This document shows, piece by piece, positions 8,619-16,871 of a DNA stretch of 64,000 nucleotides. The position numbers and the translations under genes are program-made. The notes under the pieces were generated by a model, which had not been told where the DNA came from, ran no database searches, and saw only the letters and a program-made list of their open reading frames with translations. The DNA is from Streptomyces sp. NBC_00287 (GTDB lineage Bacteria > Actinomycetota > Actinomycetes > Streptomycetales > Streptomycetaceae). The stretch spans positions 7,068,001 to 7,132,000 of the forward strand of contig NZ_CP108053.1 of NCBI RefSeq assembly GCF_036173105.1, read 5' to 3'. Each line of letters starts with the position of its first letter. The stretch's first letter is position 1.

Positions 8619-9431
8619 TCAGAGCCCGGCGAAGACGGCCCCCGCATCCCTGAGCCGCGCATGCAGCGCCCGGAACACCGCCGCCGACCGCACCCCGGGC
8701 CAGTCCTCGGGCAGCAGCCGGGCGGGCAGCCCCGGATCGACGTAGGGCAGATGGCGCCATGAGTCCAGGGCGAGGAGGTAGTCGCGGTAGGCCTCCTCGG
8801 GCGGGGTGTCCGAGCGCTGCTCCCAGTCGTGCAGCACGCGCGCGTGGCGGTCGAGGAATGCCTCGTGCTCCTTGGCTACGGCGGCCAGGTCCCACCAGCG
8901 GGTGACGGCCTCGACGGTGGGTGCGAAGCCGAGGTGCTCGCCGCGGAAGAAGTCGACGTACGCCTCCAGGCGCAGCCGTGCCAGGGTGTGCCGGGTCTCC
9001 TCGTACAGCCGCGCCGGCGCGATCCACACGCCGGGGGCGGCCGTGCCGAAGCCGAGGCCGGCCAGACGGGAGCGCAGCAGATGGCGCTTCTGCCGCTCCG
9101 ACTCCGGTACGGAGAACACCGCGAGCACCCAGCCCTCTTCGTCGGGCGGCGCGGTGGCGTAGATGCGCCGGTCGCCGTCGTCGAGCAACTGGCGGGCGTC
9201 CGGGGAGAGTTCGTAGCCCGCGGCGCCCTCGGCGGTGCGGGCCGGCACGAGCAGCCCGCGCCGTTTGAGCCGGGACACCGACGAGCGCACCGAGGGAGCG
9301 TCCACGCCGACCGCAGCCAGCAGCCGGATCAGTTCGGCGACCGGAACCGGGCCGGGCACGAAGCGGCCGTAGGCGCCGTAGAACGTGACGATCAAAGACC
9401 GTGGTGCATGCTGGTCGGACACGTTGATCAT
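8619..9431 (-). CDS. PaaX-family transcriptional repressor
   Basis: A 270-residue regulator of the phenylacetyl-CoA repressor family, which generally sense aryl-CoA thioesters. Seen: an N-terminal winged helix (about residues 12-80: LIRLLAAVGVDAPSVRSSVSRLKRRGLL), then the PaaX central segment (EEGWVLAVFSVPESERQKRHLLRSRL...GVWIAPARL) and the C-terminal domain. It lies 15 bases after the CoA ligase gene on the same strand, so the two are probably co-transcribed and the repressor would feed back on the divergent promoter at about 11100-11145. Its likely inducer is the aryl-CoA made by the ligase (inference). Confidence 0.88.
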   Translation of the reverse strand: MINVSDQHAPRSLIVTFYGAYGRFVPGPVPVAELIRLLAAVGVDAPSVRSSVSRLKRRGLLVPARTAEGAAGYELSPDARQLLDDGDRRIYATAPPDEEGWVLAVFSVPESERQKRHLLRSRLAGLGFGTAAPGVWIAPARLYEETRHTLARLRLEAYVDFFRGEHLGFAPTVEAVTRWWDLAAVAKEHEAFLDRHARVLHDWEQRSDTPPEEAYRDYLLALDSWRHLPYVDPGLPARLLPEDWPGVRSAAVFRALHARLRDAGAVFAGL

Positions 9432-9446
9432 CTTAGGTCGTCGGCA

Positions 9447-11051
9447 TCACTGCCGGTCACCCTCGGCGTCGGCCGCAAGGCGCAGCTTGAACCGCTGGAG
9501 CTTGCCGGTCGCCGTGCGCGGCAGCGCGTCCAGGAAGACGATCTCGCGCGGGCACTTGTACGGCGCGAGTTCCGCTCGTACAAAAGTGCGCAGCGCCTCC
9601 GCGTCCCGCCGTGCGCCCGGCCTGAGCACGGCGAACGCCATCACGACCTGCCCGCGCGCAGCGTCGGGCCGGCCGACGACCGCCGTCTCGAGCACGTCCG
9701 GGTGGCGCAGCAGCGCCTCCTCGACCTCGGGGCCCGCGATGTTGTACCCGGCCGAGATGATCATGTCGTCCGCGCGGGCGACGTAGCGGAAGTAGCCGTC
9801 ACTCTCCCGGACGTAGGTGTCGCCGGTGATGTTCCAGCCGTGGCGGACGTACTCGCGCTGGCGTGGGTCGGCGAGATAGCGGCAGCCGACCGGTCCGCGC
9901 ACCGCGAGCAGCCCCGGCTCCCCGTCGGGCTTCTCCCGGCCGTCGGCGTCGACCACGCGCGCGTGCCAGCCGGGGACCGGCACCCCGGTGGTGCCGGGCC
10001 TGATGTGCTCGTCGGCGGCGGAGACGAAGATGTGCAGCAGCTCGGTGGCGCCGATGCCGTTGATGATGCGCAGCCCGGTCCGCTCGTGCCAGGCCCGCCA
10101 GGTGGCGGCGGGCAGGTTCTCGCCGGCCGAGACACAGCGGCGCAGCGAGGAGATGTCGTGCCCGTCCAGTTCGGCGAGCATCGCGCGGTAGGCGGTCGGC
10201 GCGGTGAACAGCACCGTCACCCGGTGCTCGGCGACGGCGGGCAACAGCTGCTTGGGACCGGCCTGTTCGAGCAGCAGCGCGCTCGCCCCGGCGCGCAGCG
10301 GGAAGACCACGAGCCCGCCGAGTCCGAAGGTGAAGCCGAGCGGGGGACTGCCGGTGAAGACATCGCCCACATGTGGCTGGAGCACATATTTGGAGAAGGT
10401 GTCCGCTATCGCCAACACATCCCGGTGGAAGTGCATACAGCCCTTGGGCCGTCCGGTGGTGCCGGAGGTGAAGGCGATCAACGCCACGTCGTCGCAGGCG
10501 GTGTCCACGGCGGGGTACGGCGTGCTCGGCGCCGCCCGCTTCAGCAGGTCGTCCGGGGCATCACCGCCGTATGTGGCGATCCGCAGCCCGGGTATCTCCG
10601 CCTTGGCGAGGTCGTCGACGGCCCGGATGTCGCACAGCGCGTGGCTCACCTCGGCCATCTCGCACATCGTGCGCAGCTCGTGCGGGCGCTGCTGGGCCAG
10701 CACGGTCACGGCGACCGCGCCCGCCTTCAGCACCGCGAGCCAGCAGGCCGCGAGCCAGGGGGTGGTGGGGCCGCGCAGCAGGACCCGGTTGCCCGGGACC
10801 ACCCCGAGGTCGCCGGTGAGCAGATGCGCGAGCCGGTCGACACGGGCGCGCAGCTCGCCGTAGGTCCAGGTCCGGCCGGTGGCGGTGTGGAACGCCGGGC
10901 GGTCGTCCGGGGGGCCGTGCAGCAGCTCGGCGGCGCAGTTCAGCCGTTCGGGGTAGCGCAGCTCCGGCAGGTCGAAGCTGAGCTCGGGCCACTCGTCGGA
11001 CGGCGGGAGGTGGTCGCGCGCGAAGGTGTCGAGATGCGCCGAGACGTTCAT
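9447..11051 (-). CDS. Aromatic acid-CoA ligase (benzoate/2-aminobenzoate-CoA ligase-like)
   Basis: A 534-residue ANL-superfamily ligase that should activate an aromatic carboxylic acid through an acyl-AMP. Seen: the AMP motif FTSGTTGRPKG at residues 194-204, the hinge-region YFRYVARADDMIISAGYNIAGPEVEEALL, and the C-terminal catalytic-lysine motif PRTATGKLQRF. Overall layout resembles benzoate-CoA ligases. It is followed by the PaaX-type gene and is divergent from the acyl-CoA dehydrogenase-RidA operon. Together with the aryl-CoA monooxygenase fusion, the most economical substrate is anthranilate (2-aminobenzoate); benzoate or salicylate are alternatives. Confidence 0.85.
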   Translation of the reverse strand: MNVSAHLDTFARDHLPPSDEWPELSFDLPELRYPERLNCAAELLHGPPDDRPAFHTATGRTWTYGELRARVDRLAHLLTGDLGVVPGNRVLLRGPTTPWLAACWLAVLKAGAVAVTVLAQQRPHELRTMCEMAEVSHALCDIRAVDDLAKAEIPGLRIATYGGDAPDDLLKRAAPSTPYPAVDTACDDVALIAFTSGTTGRPKGCMHFHRDVLAIADTFSKYVLQPHVGDVFTGSPPLGFTFGLGGLVVFPLRAGASALLLEQAGPKQLLPAVAEHRVTVLFTAPTAYRAMLAELDGHDISSLRRCVSAGENLPAATWRAWHERTGLRIINGIGATELLHIFVSAADEHIRPGTTGVPVPGWHARVVDADGREKPDGEPGLLAVRGPVGCRYLADPRQREYVRHGWNITGDTYVRESDGYFRYVARADDMIISAGYNIAGPEVEEALLRHPDVLETAVVGRPDAARGQVVMAFAVLRPGARRDAEALRTFVRAELAPYKCPREIVFLDALPRTATGKLQRFKLRLAADAEGDRQ

Positions 11052-11100
11052 GACGGTGCGCCCCCTTGCCTTGTGGGCTCCCTGGTGGGCTCGCTCGATG

Positions 11101-11144
11101 AGCGTATCGTGTTGGTGACGGCAGTCAACTGCGCGCGATACCGT
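11101..11144. promoter_or_regulatory. Divergent promoter and operator between CoA ligase and acyl-CoA dehydrogenase
   Basis: TGACGGCAGTCA (11116-11127) is shared, with one change, with the promoter at 2618. Read on the minus strand, TTGACT (11128-11123) with TACGCT 16 bases on would serve the ligase. On the plus strand GTGACG (11115-11120) with TACCGT 18 bases on would serve the dehydrogenase. A second inverted repeat, GTATCG (11104-11109) / CGATAC (11136-11141), brackets the site. A repressor here could silence both directions together. Confidence 0.5.
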
Positions 11145-11186
11145 CGAGGGAGTGGCCCTGATGGCCGCGGGGAGAGAGGTACGGCG

Positions 11187-12317
11187 ATGCCCGCATTCTC
11201 ACTCGAACCGGAACGGACCGCATGGTGTGCCGAACTGCGTCTGCTGGCCGCCGAGCGGCTGCGTCCGCTCGCCGAGAAGGGCGAGCCCGGCCAGGTCAAC
11301 CGCCCGCTGGTCGCCGAACTCGGCCAACTCGGGCTTCTGCCCCGCCTGTTCACCTCCGGCGCCCTCGACGTCTGCCTGATGCGCGAGTCCCTGGCCTACG
11401 CCTGTACGGAGGCGGAGACCGCGCTCGCCCTCCAGGGCCTGGGCGCCCACCCGGTCCACGCCCACGGCACCCCGGCCCAGCGCGCACACTGGCTGCCGAG
11501 GGTCGGCGAGGGCACGGCGGTGGCCGCGTTCGCACTGAGTGAGCCGGGGGCGGGCTCGGACGCGGCTGCCCTGTCCCTGGCCGCAGAGCCCGACGGCCCG
11601 GACGCCTGGCGCCTGACCGGCGAGAAGTGCTGGATCTCCAACGCCCCCGACGCCGACTTCTACACCGTGTTCGCGCGCACGACCCCGGGCGCAGGCTCCC
11701 GGGGAGTGACGGCGTTCCTGGTACCGGCCGACCGCCCCGGCCTCACCGGCACCCCCCTCGACATGCTCTCCCCGCACCCCATCGGCACGCTGACCTTCGA
11801 CGAGGTCCCGGTCTCGGCCGACGACATCCTTGGCGAGCCCGACCGCGGCTTCCGAGTGGCGATGGGCACCCTGAACCTCTTCCGCCCCAGCGTCGGCGCC
11901 TTCGCGGTCGGCATGGCGCAAGCGGCCCTGGACGCGACCCTCACCCACACCGCCCAACGGGACGCCTTCGGCGGCAAGTTGAGGGACCTTCAGACGGTCG
12001 CCCACCAGGTCGCCGAGATGGCCCTGCGCACGGAAGCGGCCCGTCTGATGGTGTACGCGGCGGCGACGGCGTACGACGAAGGCGCCCCGGACGTCCCGAA
12101 GCGCGCGGCGATGGCGAAGCTGCTGGCGACCGAGACGGCGCAGTACGTCGTGGACCAGGCCGTCCAATTGCACGGAGCCCGAGCCCTGCGCCGAGGTCAC
12201 ATCCTGGAGCACCTGTATCGAGAGGTCCGGGCCCCTCGCATCTACGAGGGCGCGAGCGAGGTCCAACGAGGCATCATCGCCAAGGAGCTGTACGCCGACC
12301 TGGAGGCCCGAGCATGA
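11187..12317 (+). CDS. Acyl-CoA dehydrogenase
   Basis: A 376-residue FAD-dependent acyl-CoA dehydrogenase. Seen: the family signature AAFALSEPGAGSDAAAL, the flavin-contacting GEKCWISNA region, and near the C-terminus RIYEGASEVQRGIIAKEL with the catalytic-base Glu position. The frame is open much further upstream, but ATG 11187 has a purine-rich GGGGAGAGAGG ahead and yields the family N-terminus. It overlaps the RidA gene by ATGA. In the proposed pathway it would act on the alicyclic CoA ester after ring reduction; the substrate is inferred. Confidence 0.88.
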   Translation: MPAFSLEPERTAWCAELRLLAAERLRPLAEKGEPGQVNRPLVAELGQLGLLPRLFTSGALDVCLMRESLAYACTEAETALALQGLGAHPVHAHGTPAQRAHWLPRVGEGTAVAAFALSEPGAGSDAAALSLAAEPDGPDAWRLTGEKCWISNAPDADFYTVFARTTPGAGSRGVTAFLVPADRPGLTGTPLDMLSPHPIGTLTFDEVPVSADDILGEPDRGFRVAMGTLNLFRPSVGAFAVGMAQAALDATLTHTAQRDAFGGKLRDLQTVAHQVAEMALRTEAARLMVYAAATAYDEGAPDVPKRAAMAKLLATETAQYVVDQAVQLHGARALRRGHILEHLYREVRAPRIYEGASEVQRGIIAKELYADLEARA

Positions 12318-12712
12318 CACCGGACCGAGTCAACCCGCCCGAGCTGTCCCCACCCACGGGGTTCTCCCACGCGGTGGTGGCGACGGGAACCAGGTTGGTG
12401 TTCCTGGCGGGCCAAACGGCCCTGGACACGGACGGCAAGATCGAGGGCGCCACCCTCCCGGCCCAATTCGAGAAGGCCCTGCGCAACCTGCTGACGGCCC
12501 TGCGAGCGGCGGGCGGCACCCCGGCCCACCTGGCCCGCGTCACGGTCTACGCCACGGACATCGAGGAGTACCGCGCGCACGCCCCTGAACTGGGCGGCAT
12601 CTGGCGGAGGTTGGCGGGGCGGGACTATCCGGCGATGGCGGTGGTGGAGGTCGTACGCCTGTGGGACAAGCAGGCGATGGTCGAGCTGGACGGCTTCGCG
12701 GTGCTGCCGTAG
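12314..12712 (+). CDS. RidA-family (YjgF/L-PSP) enamine/imine deaminase
   Basis: A 132-residue RidA-fold protein. Seen: the typical N-terminal FLAGQTALDTDG segment, GGTPAHLARVTVYATDIEEYRA, and the C-terminal MVELDGFAVLP. Family members hydrolyse reactive enamines and imines. It is translationally coupled to the acyl-CoA dehydrogenase. The product of 2-aminobenzoyl-CoA monooxygenase/reductase is an enamine (2-amino-5-oxo-cyclohexene-carboxyl-CoA), so a dedicated deaminase fits the pathway; this functional link is inferred. Confidence 0.87.
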   Translation: MTPDRVNPPELSPPTGFSHAVVATGTRLVFLAGQTALDTDGKIEGATLPAQFEKALRNLLTALRAAGGTPAHLARVTVYATDIEEYRAHAPELGGIWRRLAGRDYPAMAVVEVVRLWDKQAMVELDGFAVLP

Positions 12713-12716
12713 CGGA

Positions 12717-12908
12717 CTAGGCCGCCATCGCCAGCCGGTCCACCGGCGCACGGTGAGGCGTGACGACCCGACCGTCCGGCAGCAGCTCACCCGAGTCGTC
12801 GAAGACGATCGTGCCGTCGCACAGCAGGCTCCACCCCTGCTCGGGATGCGCGGCGACAACGCGCGGAGCATGCGAACCGGTCAAGGAACACGAAGCGTGG
12901 GCACCCAT
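12717..12908 (-). CDS. DUF5999 family small protein
   Basis: A 63-residue protein matching a small conserved Streptomyces family recognised by AAHPEQGWSLLCDGTIVFDD and GELLPDGR. The ATG at 12908 is chosen over the longer frame because it is preceded by a strong GGAGGTG ribosome site and gives the family N-terminus. Function is unknown. It converges on the RidA gene with a 4-base gap. Confidence 0.75.
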   Translation of the reverse strand: MGAHASCSLTGSHAPRVVAAHPEQGWSLLCDGTIVFDDSGELLPDGRVVTPHRAPVDRLAMAA

Positions 12909-13135
12909 GGCGCACCTCCACGTAGGTCGGTCACTTCCTATGGGTAGACCATGCTCCGGGCCTGAACTCATCGCCACGGGCCGACCGTAAGCGTGACAAC
13001 ACGGGGACAACTCCCGGACGGTTCCACGACGGTCGGCGCGGACTCGCCACCGAAGGGGTGACGATCACGCGCGTGGGCGCGCGCGCCCGGTACTGGTGGA
13101 GGCCCCCGAACTCCGCTCACCCGGAAGGTCTCCCC

Positions 13136-13564
13136 ATGCCCGTACGCACCGCCCTCGGCGTAGCCGCCGCCTCCGCCCTGCTCCTGCTCGCCGCTCCCGC
13201 CACCCCGGCCGACGCCGACCCCTACGAGACGGTGACCGTCGACCCGACCGGCACCCTCGCCGCCGACGGCACGGTCACTCTGTCCGGTACCTACCGCTGC
13301 ACCGGCGGCACCGGCCCGGTGTTCGTCAGCTCCTCGGTGGGCAAGCGCTCGTCGAGTCTTCGCCACGGCATCGGCGGCACCCGCGCGATTTGCGACGGCA
13401 TGGAACACCGCTGGGAGAACACGGGCAAGCCGTCCCCGGGTTCGCTCGAACCGGGCCCGGCCCACGTGGAGGCGACCGTCATGGAACTGGACTCCTCGGG
13501 CGGCCTGCCGCTGCCCTCCTTCCACGCCTCGCAGCAGCAGGACGTCACCCTCGTCGAGAACTGA
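13136..13564 (+). CDS. Secreted DUF6299-type protein
   Basis: A 142-residue predicted exported protein. Seen: a signal peptide with an Arg near the start, an Ala/Leu-rich core (ALGVAAASALLLLAAPATPADA) and probable cleavage before DPYETV; the mature part has two Cys (in TYRCTGG and RAICDG) likely to form a disulfide in a small beta domain. The ATG at 13136 is preferred because it starts the signal peptide; the frame is open back to 13058. It matches, from memory, the DUF6299 family of streptomycetes, of unknown function. Confidence 0.7.
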   Translation: MPVRTALGVAAASALLLLAAPATPADADPYETVTVDPTGTLAADGTVTLSGTYRCTGGTGPVFVSSSVGKRSSSLRHGIGGTRAICDGMEHRWENTGKPSPGSLEPGPAHVEATVMELDSSGGLPLPSFHASQQQDVTLVEN

Positions 13565-13585
13565 CAGAGCCGGCTCGGGGGGCCG

Positions 13586-15010
13586 TCAGTGCACGTGCGG
13601 CCCCCCGGTCAGCTGCGGCTTCCCGCGCGGTACGAGCCCTCCGGCCACTGCCGCGCTCACGCCGGCCGCGAGGGCGCAGGCGGTGAAGGCGTCCGTGAAG
13701 CCCCCGACCGTCCCCGCGTCGATGCCCGCGGCGGCGATGGTCGAGACGACCGCCACCCCGATCGAACCGCCCACCTCGTGGAAGGTGTTGACGACCCCGG
13801 ACGCGAGCCCGGCGGTGTGGTGGTCCACCATTCCCAGCGCGGTGGTGGTGGCGGTGACAAACACCGCGCCAAGACCGAGCGAGGCCACGACAAAGCCCGG
13901 CAGCAGACCCGTGTACACGCTGCCGTCGTCGGAGAGCCGGGTCAGCGGTACGGAGCCGAGTGCGGCGATCACCATCCCGCCGACCGCGACCGCACGGCTG
14001 CCGACCCGCCCCACAAGACGCGCGGCCAGATGGGCGCCCAGGGCAGTCGCCACGGCCATCGGCAGGAACAGCAGCCCCGTCCTCAGCGGACTGAAGCCGC
14101 GCACGTGCTGGAGGTAGACCGAGCCCAAGAAGAAGTACGCGATCAGCAGCGCGGTGGCGACCAGCATCAGGAACGCCCCCGCGAGCACCGGTCGCCGGGT
14201 GAACATCCCGAGGTCCATCAGCGGTGCCCGGGCGGCCCGTTCGACCGCCGCGAACCCCGCGTACAGCACCGCCGCCCCGGCCAACGGCACCAGCGTCGCG
14301 CTGTCGCCCCACCCGGAGTCCCCCGCCTCCACCAGGCCGTAGATGAGCGAGGCGGTGCCCGCGGTGACCAGCAGTGCCCCGGGTATGTCGAGCCGGGCCG
14401 GCTGCGGCGCGCGGGCGGGGACCAGTGCGGGCAGAGTCGCGAGGACGGCGAGGCCGATCGGGACGTTGACGTAGAAGACCCACTGCCAGCCGGGTCCGTC
14501 GGTCAGGACGCCGCCGATCAGGACTCCGGCCGCCGCGCCCGAGCCGCCGATCGCGGCCCACACGCCCAGGGCCTTGTTGCGCTCGGTGCCGTGGAAGGCG
14601 GTGGTGACGATCGAGAGCGCGGCGGGGGAGAGCAGGGCGGCGCCGACGCCCTGCGCGATACGGCCGCCCAGCAGCGTGGGCGCGTTCTCGGCGAGCCCGG
14701 TGACCAGCGAGGCGGCCGTGAAGACCGCGAGCCCGGCGAGGAGCGTGCGGCGGGCGCCGAGGGCGTCGGCGAGCCGTCCCCCGAGCAGCATCAGACCGCC
14801 GAAGCAGAGCGTGTACGCGGTGACGGCCCAGGTCAGGGTCGCCCGGTCGAGGCGGAGATCGGCGGCCATGTCGGGCAGCGCGACGTTCACCACCGTGACG
14901 TCGAGGATCAGCATGAACTGCGCCACGCAGATGACCGCGAGCGCCGCCCAGCGGCGTGGGTCGGCGGGCGGGTGGTGGTGCGCCTGGGTGTGGCTTGCGG
15001 AGTGAGTCAT
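13586..15010 (-). CDS. MFS drug:H+ antiporter, DHA2 (14-TM) family
   Basis: A 474-residue membrane transporter. Seen: an N-terminal helix with AVICVAQFMLILDVTVVNVALPDM (motif D1 of the DHA2 family), GGRLADALGARRTLLAG (motif A), and about 14 hydrophobic segments to the C-terminus. It is divergent from a TetR gene with a 92-base shared control region containing a perfect inverted repeat, the standard arrangement for a repressor-controlled efflux pump. Substrate unknown. Confidence 0.88.
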   Translation of the reverse strand: MTHSASHTQAHHHPPADPRRWAALAVICVAQFMLILDVTVVNVALPDMAADLRLDRATLTWAVTAYTLCFGGLMLLGGRLADALGARRTLLAGLAVFTAASLVTGLAENAPTLLGGRIAQGVGAALLSPAALSIVTTAFHGTERNKALGVWAAIGGSGAAAGVLIGGVLTDGPGWQWVFYVNVPIGLAVLATLPALVPARAPQPARLDIPGALLVTAGTASLIYGLVEAGDSGWGDSATLVPLAGAAVLYAGFAAVERAARAPLMDLGMFTRRPVLAGAFLMLVATALLIAYFFLGSVYLQHVRGFSPLRTGLLFLPMAVATALGAHLAARLVGRVGSRAVAVGGMVIAALGSVPLTRLSDDGSVYTGLLPGFVVASLGLGAVFVTATTTALGMVDHHTAGLASGVVNTFHEVGGSIGVAVVSTIAAAGIDAGTVGGFTDAFTACALAAGVSAAVAGGLVPRGKPQLTGGPHVH

Positions 15011-15035
15011 GAGACGTCCCTGGCTTGTGACGACA

Positions 15036-15083
15036 ACTGAACTGTACGGCTCAGTACATATGAACTCAACTGTTCAGTTCAGT
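15036..15083. promoter_or_regulatory. Inverted repeat operator between MFS and tetR genes
   Basis: ACTGAACTG (15036-15044) and CAGTTCAGT (15075-15083) are perfect inverted copies; extra ACTG and CAGT half sites lie between them. They cover the shared promoter of the divergent transporter and TetR genes and are the probable TetR operator. Confidence 0.6.
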
Positions 15084-15102
15084 CAATTGCTAGGATCGGC
15101 CC

Positions 15103-15744
15103 ATGAGCGTGGACAGCGGCAAACAGCCCCCCAGCGGCCCCCGCGCCGAACAGAAACGGCAGGCCATCGTCCGGGCCGCACGTGAGCTGTTCCTCCGGGA
15201 CGGCTTCGGCGTGGGCATGGACGCCATCGCCGCCGAGGCCGGCGTGTCCAAGGTGACCGTCTACAACCACTTCGGCAGCAAGGAAGCGCTGTTCACCGCG
15301 GTCATCACCAGCGCCCTCGACGAACCCCTCGGCCACGCCTCATCGGCCGCGCTGGAAGGTCTGGCAGAGGCCGAGGATCTCCGTACGGCCCTCATCGAGG
15401 CCGCCCGCGCATGGGTGGACGCGGTCCGCACGAACAAGGACGTCACCGCCCTGCGCAACCTCGTCGCCGCCGAACAGCACCGCTTCCCCGAACTCACCCG
15501 CGCCTGGCAGGGCCACACTCCGGAAGGCCATCACCCGGCCGTCGCCGGCGCCCTGCGTACCCTCGCCGACCAGGGCCGCCTCGTCATCCCGGACCTGGAG
15601 ACCGCGATCATCCAGCTGTACGCGCTGCTGGTCTTCCCGCACATGGTCTTCAGCACCTACGGCACCCACATCGACGACAGCCTCACGGACCGGCTCATCG
15701 TCGGCGGGGTGGACATGTTCCTCGGGTACTACGCCCCGGCGTAG
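15103..15744 (+). CDS. TetR/AcrR family transcriptional regulator
   Basis: A 213-residue one-component repressor. The N-terminal helix-turn-helix spans about residues 17-63 (AIVRAARELFLRDGF...VSKVTVYNHFGSKEALF). The C-terminal ligand domain has the TetR_C-type segment IPDLETAIIQLYALLVFPHMVF. Divergent from the MFS pump, which it most likely represses until a pump substrate binds. Confidence 0.88.
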   Translation: MSVDSGKQPPSGPRAEQKRQAIVRAARELFLRDGFGVGMDAIAAEAGVSKVTVYNHFGSKEALFTAVITSALDEPLGHASSAALEGLAEAEDLRTALIEAARAWVDAVRTNKDVTALRNLVAAEQHRFPELTRAWQGHTPEGHHPAVAGALRTLADQGRLVIPDLETAIIQLYALLVFPHMVFSTYGTHIDDSLTDRLIVGGVDMFLGYYAPA

Positions 15745-15746
15745 CC

Positions 15747-15774
15747 GCCCGGGCTCCGCGGCGGGAGCCCGGGC
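15747..15774. terminator. Bidirectional terminator hairpin
   Basis: A perfect 11-base stem, GCCCGGGCTCC (15747-15757) / GGAGCCCGGGC (15764-15774), with a 6-base loop, between the convergent tetR and DUF305 genes. No U-tract, as usual for Streptomyces. Confidence 0.7.
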
Positions 15775-15781
15775 AACCGCG

Positions 15782-16351
15782 TTACGAGAGCCGGTCGAGG
15801 GCGCCTTGGAGCTGCTCGACCTCGGCCGACTGCCCCTTGACGATGGCGTCGGCCATCTTCTTGGCGTCGGCGTACTTGCCGTTCTTCTGCTCGTCCTCGG
15901 CCATGTCGATCGCGCCGTTGTGGTGCTCGATCATCATCTCGGCGAAGGCCTTGTCGAACTCGGTGCCCTTGAGGGCCGTGAGCTCTTCCATGTCCGTGCC
16001 GGACATCATGCCGTCACCGCCGTGGCCTGAGCCGTGGTCCATGCCCGGCATGGAGTCCGCCGTGGTCGGCTGCTTCCAGGACTTCAGCCAGCCCTTCATC
16101 GTCCGGATCTCGGGGTCCTGGGCCTGCTCGATCTGCCCGGCGAGCTCCTTGACCTCCGCGTCCGAGGCCCGCCCGTCGGCCAGCTTCGCCATCTCCAGGG
16201 CCTGCTCGTGGTGCGGGATCATCATCTGGGCGAAGGTGACGTCCGCGTCGTTGAACTCCCTGGCCTCACCGGATTCTTCGGCGCTGTCGCCGCAGGCGGC
16301 GAGGAGCAGGGCGCCGGCGACGACGAGTCCGGCGCGCGTGAATGCAGTCAT
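15782..16351 (-). CDS. DUF305 lipoprotein
   Basis: A 189-residue predicted lipoprotein with a lipobox LLAAC (Cys20). Two DUF305 half-repeats are visible: MMIPHHEQALEMAKL and MMIEHHNGAIDMAE. The His pairs and a Met/His-rich linker (MPGMDHGSGHGGDGMMSGTDM) suggest metal, probably copper, binding outside the membrane. ATG 16351 follows GGTGAG; a start four codons upstream is also possible. It lies downstream of the DUF6153 membrane gene on the same strand, 77 bases apart. Confidence 0.85.
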   Translation of the reverse strand: MTAFTRAGLVVAGALLLAACGDSAEESGEAREFNDADVTFAQMMIPHHEQALEMAKLADGRASDAEVKELAGQIEQAQDPEIRTMKGWLKSWKQPTTADSMPGMDHGSGHGGDGMMSGTDMEELTALKGTEFDKAFAEMMIEHHNGAIDMAEDEQKNGKYADAKKMADAIVKGQSAEVEQLQGALDRLS

Positions 16352-16397
16352 GGGTGATCTCACCTTGTGTGTCGGTTCTGTTCGTGGGCATGCCGAA

Positions 16398-16417
16398 TCA
16401 CGGGCTCACGCCCGTGA
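16398..16417 (-). terminator. Hairpin between DUF6153 and DUF305 genes
   Basis: A perfect 8-base stem, TCACGGGC / GCCCGTGA, with a 4-base loop, lies 11 bases after the DUF6153 stop. It may terminate or attenuate transcription, or stabilise the upstream message. Confidence 0.45.
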
Positions 16418-16428
16418 GAGGGATCGGC

Positions 16429-16839
16429 CTATTGCCGAAGCACCGACAGCTGGGTGAGATCAGGCGCGCGAGGCGGGGGATGGGGCCGCAGTACGGCGGC
16501 GACCTGGGCGAGCAGCCGCGCCAGCCACTCCCCGTGCCGGGTGAACGCCGACTTCAGCAGCGCGGCGAGCACCCAGGCGCCGAAGAGAACAGCCACGCAC
16601 AGCGAGGCCATGTCCATGGGCATGGCGGGCTCGTGGGTGGACGAGGAGTACGTGGTCTCGCTCGCCTCGTGTGCCATGGCCGAGGCGTGGGAGGCGGTCT
16701 GCGTCCCGGAGTGGGACGAGTCCTCGGGGTGCCCGAGGGTGTGCATGACGAAGACACCGAGGGCGAGCACGACAACGAGCAGGAGCTGCCCGAGGGCGCC
16801 TCCTGCTCGTACGTACCTGCTTCTGCGAGCGTTCGGCAT
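16429..16839 (-). CDS. DUF6153 family membrane protein
   Basis: A 136-residue protein with two hydrophobic segments (ALGQLLLVVVLALGVFVMHTLGHP near residues 15-38 and MASLCVAVLFGAWVLAALL near 76-94) flanking a His/Met/Ser-rich loop. This matches a family often beside DUF305 genes in streptomycetes. ATG 16839 is chosen over a TTG seven codons upstream; neither has a strong ribosome site. Function unknown; a role in metal (copper) handling with the DUF305 lipoprotein is an inference from the His/Met content of both. Confidence 0.65.
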   Translation of the reverse strand: MPNARRSRYVRAGGALGQLLLVVVLALGVFVMHTLGHPEDSSHSGTQTASHASAMAHEASETTYSSSTHEPAMPMDMASLCVAVLFGAWVLAALLKSAFTRHGEWLARLLAQVAAVLRPHPPPRAPDLTQLSVLRQ

Positions 16840-16871
16840 GTCGTGTCCGACAGTACCCAATGCGATTGCGG

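Noticed and set aside
8829..11186. Very long plus-strand open frame leading into the acyl-CoA dehydrogenase
   Set aside because: It is antisense to the PaaX-type and CoA ligase genes and has the Arg/Gly/Val-rich composition of a shadow frame; the real start is ATG 11187.
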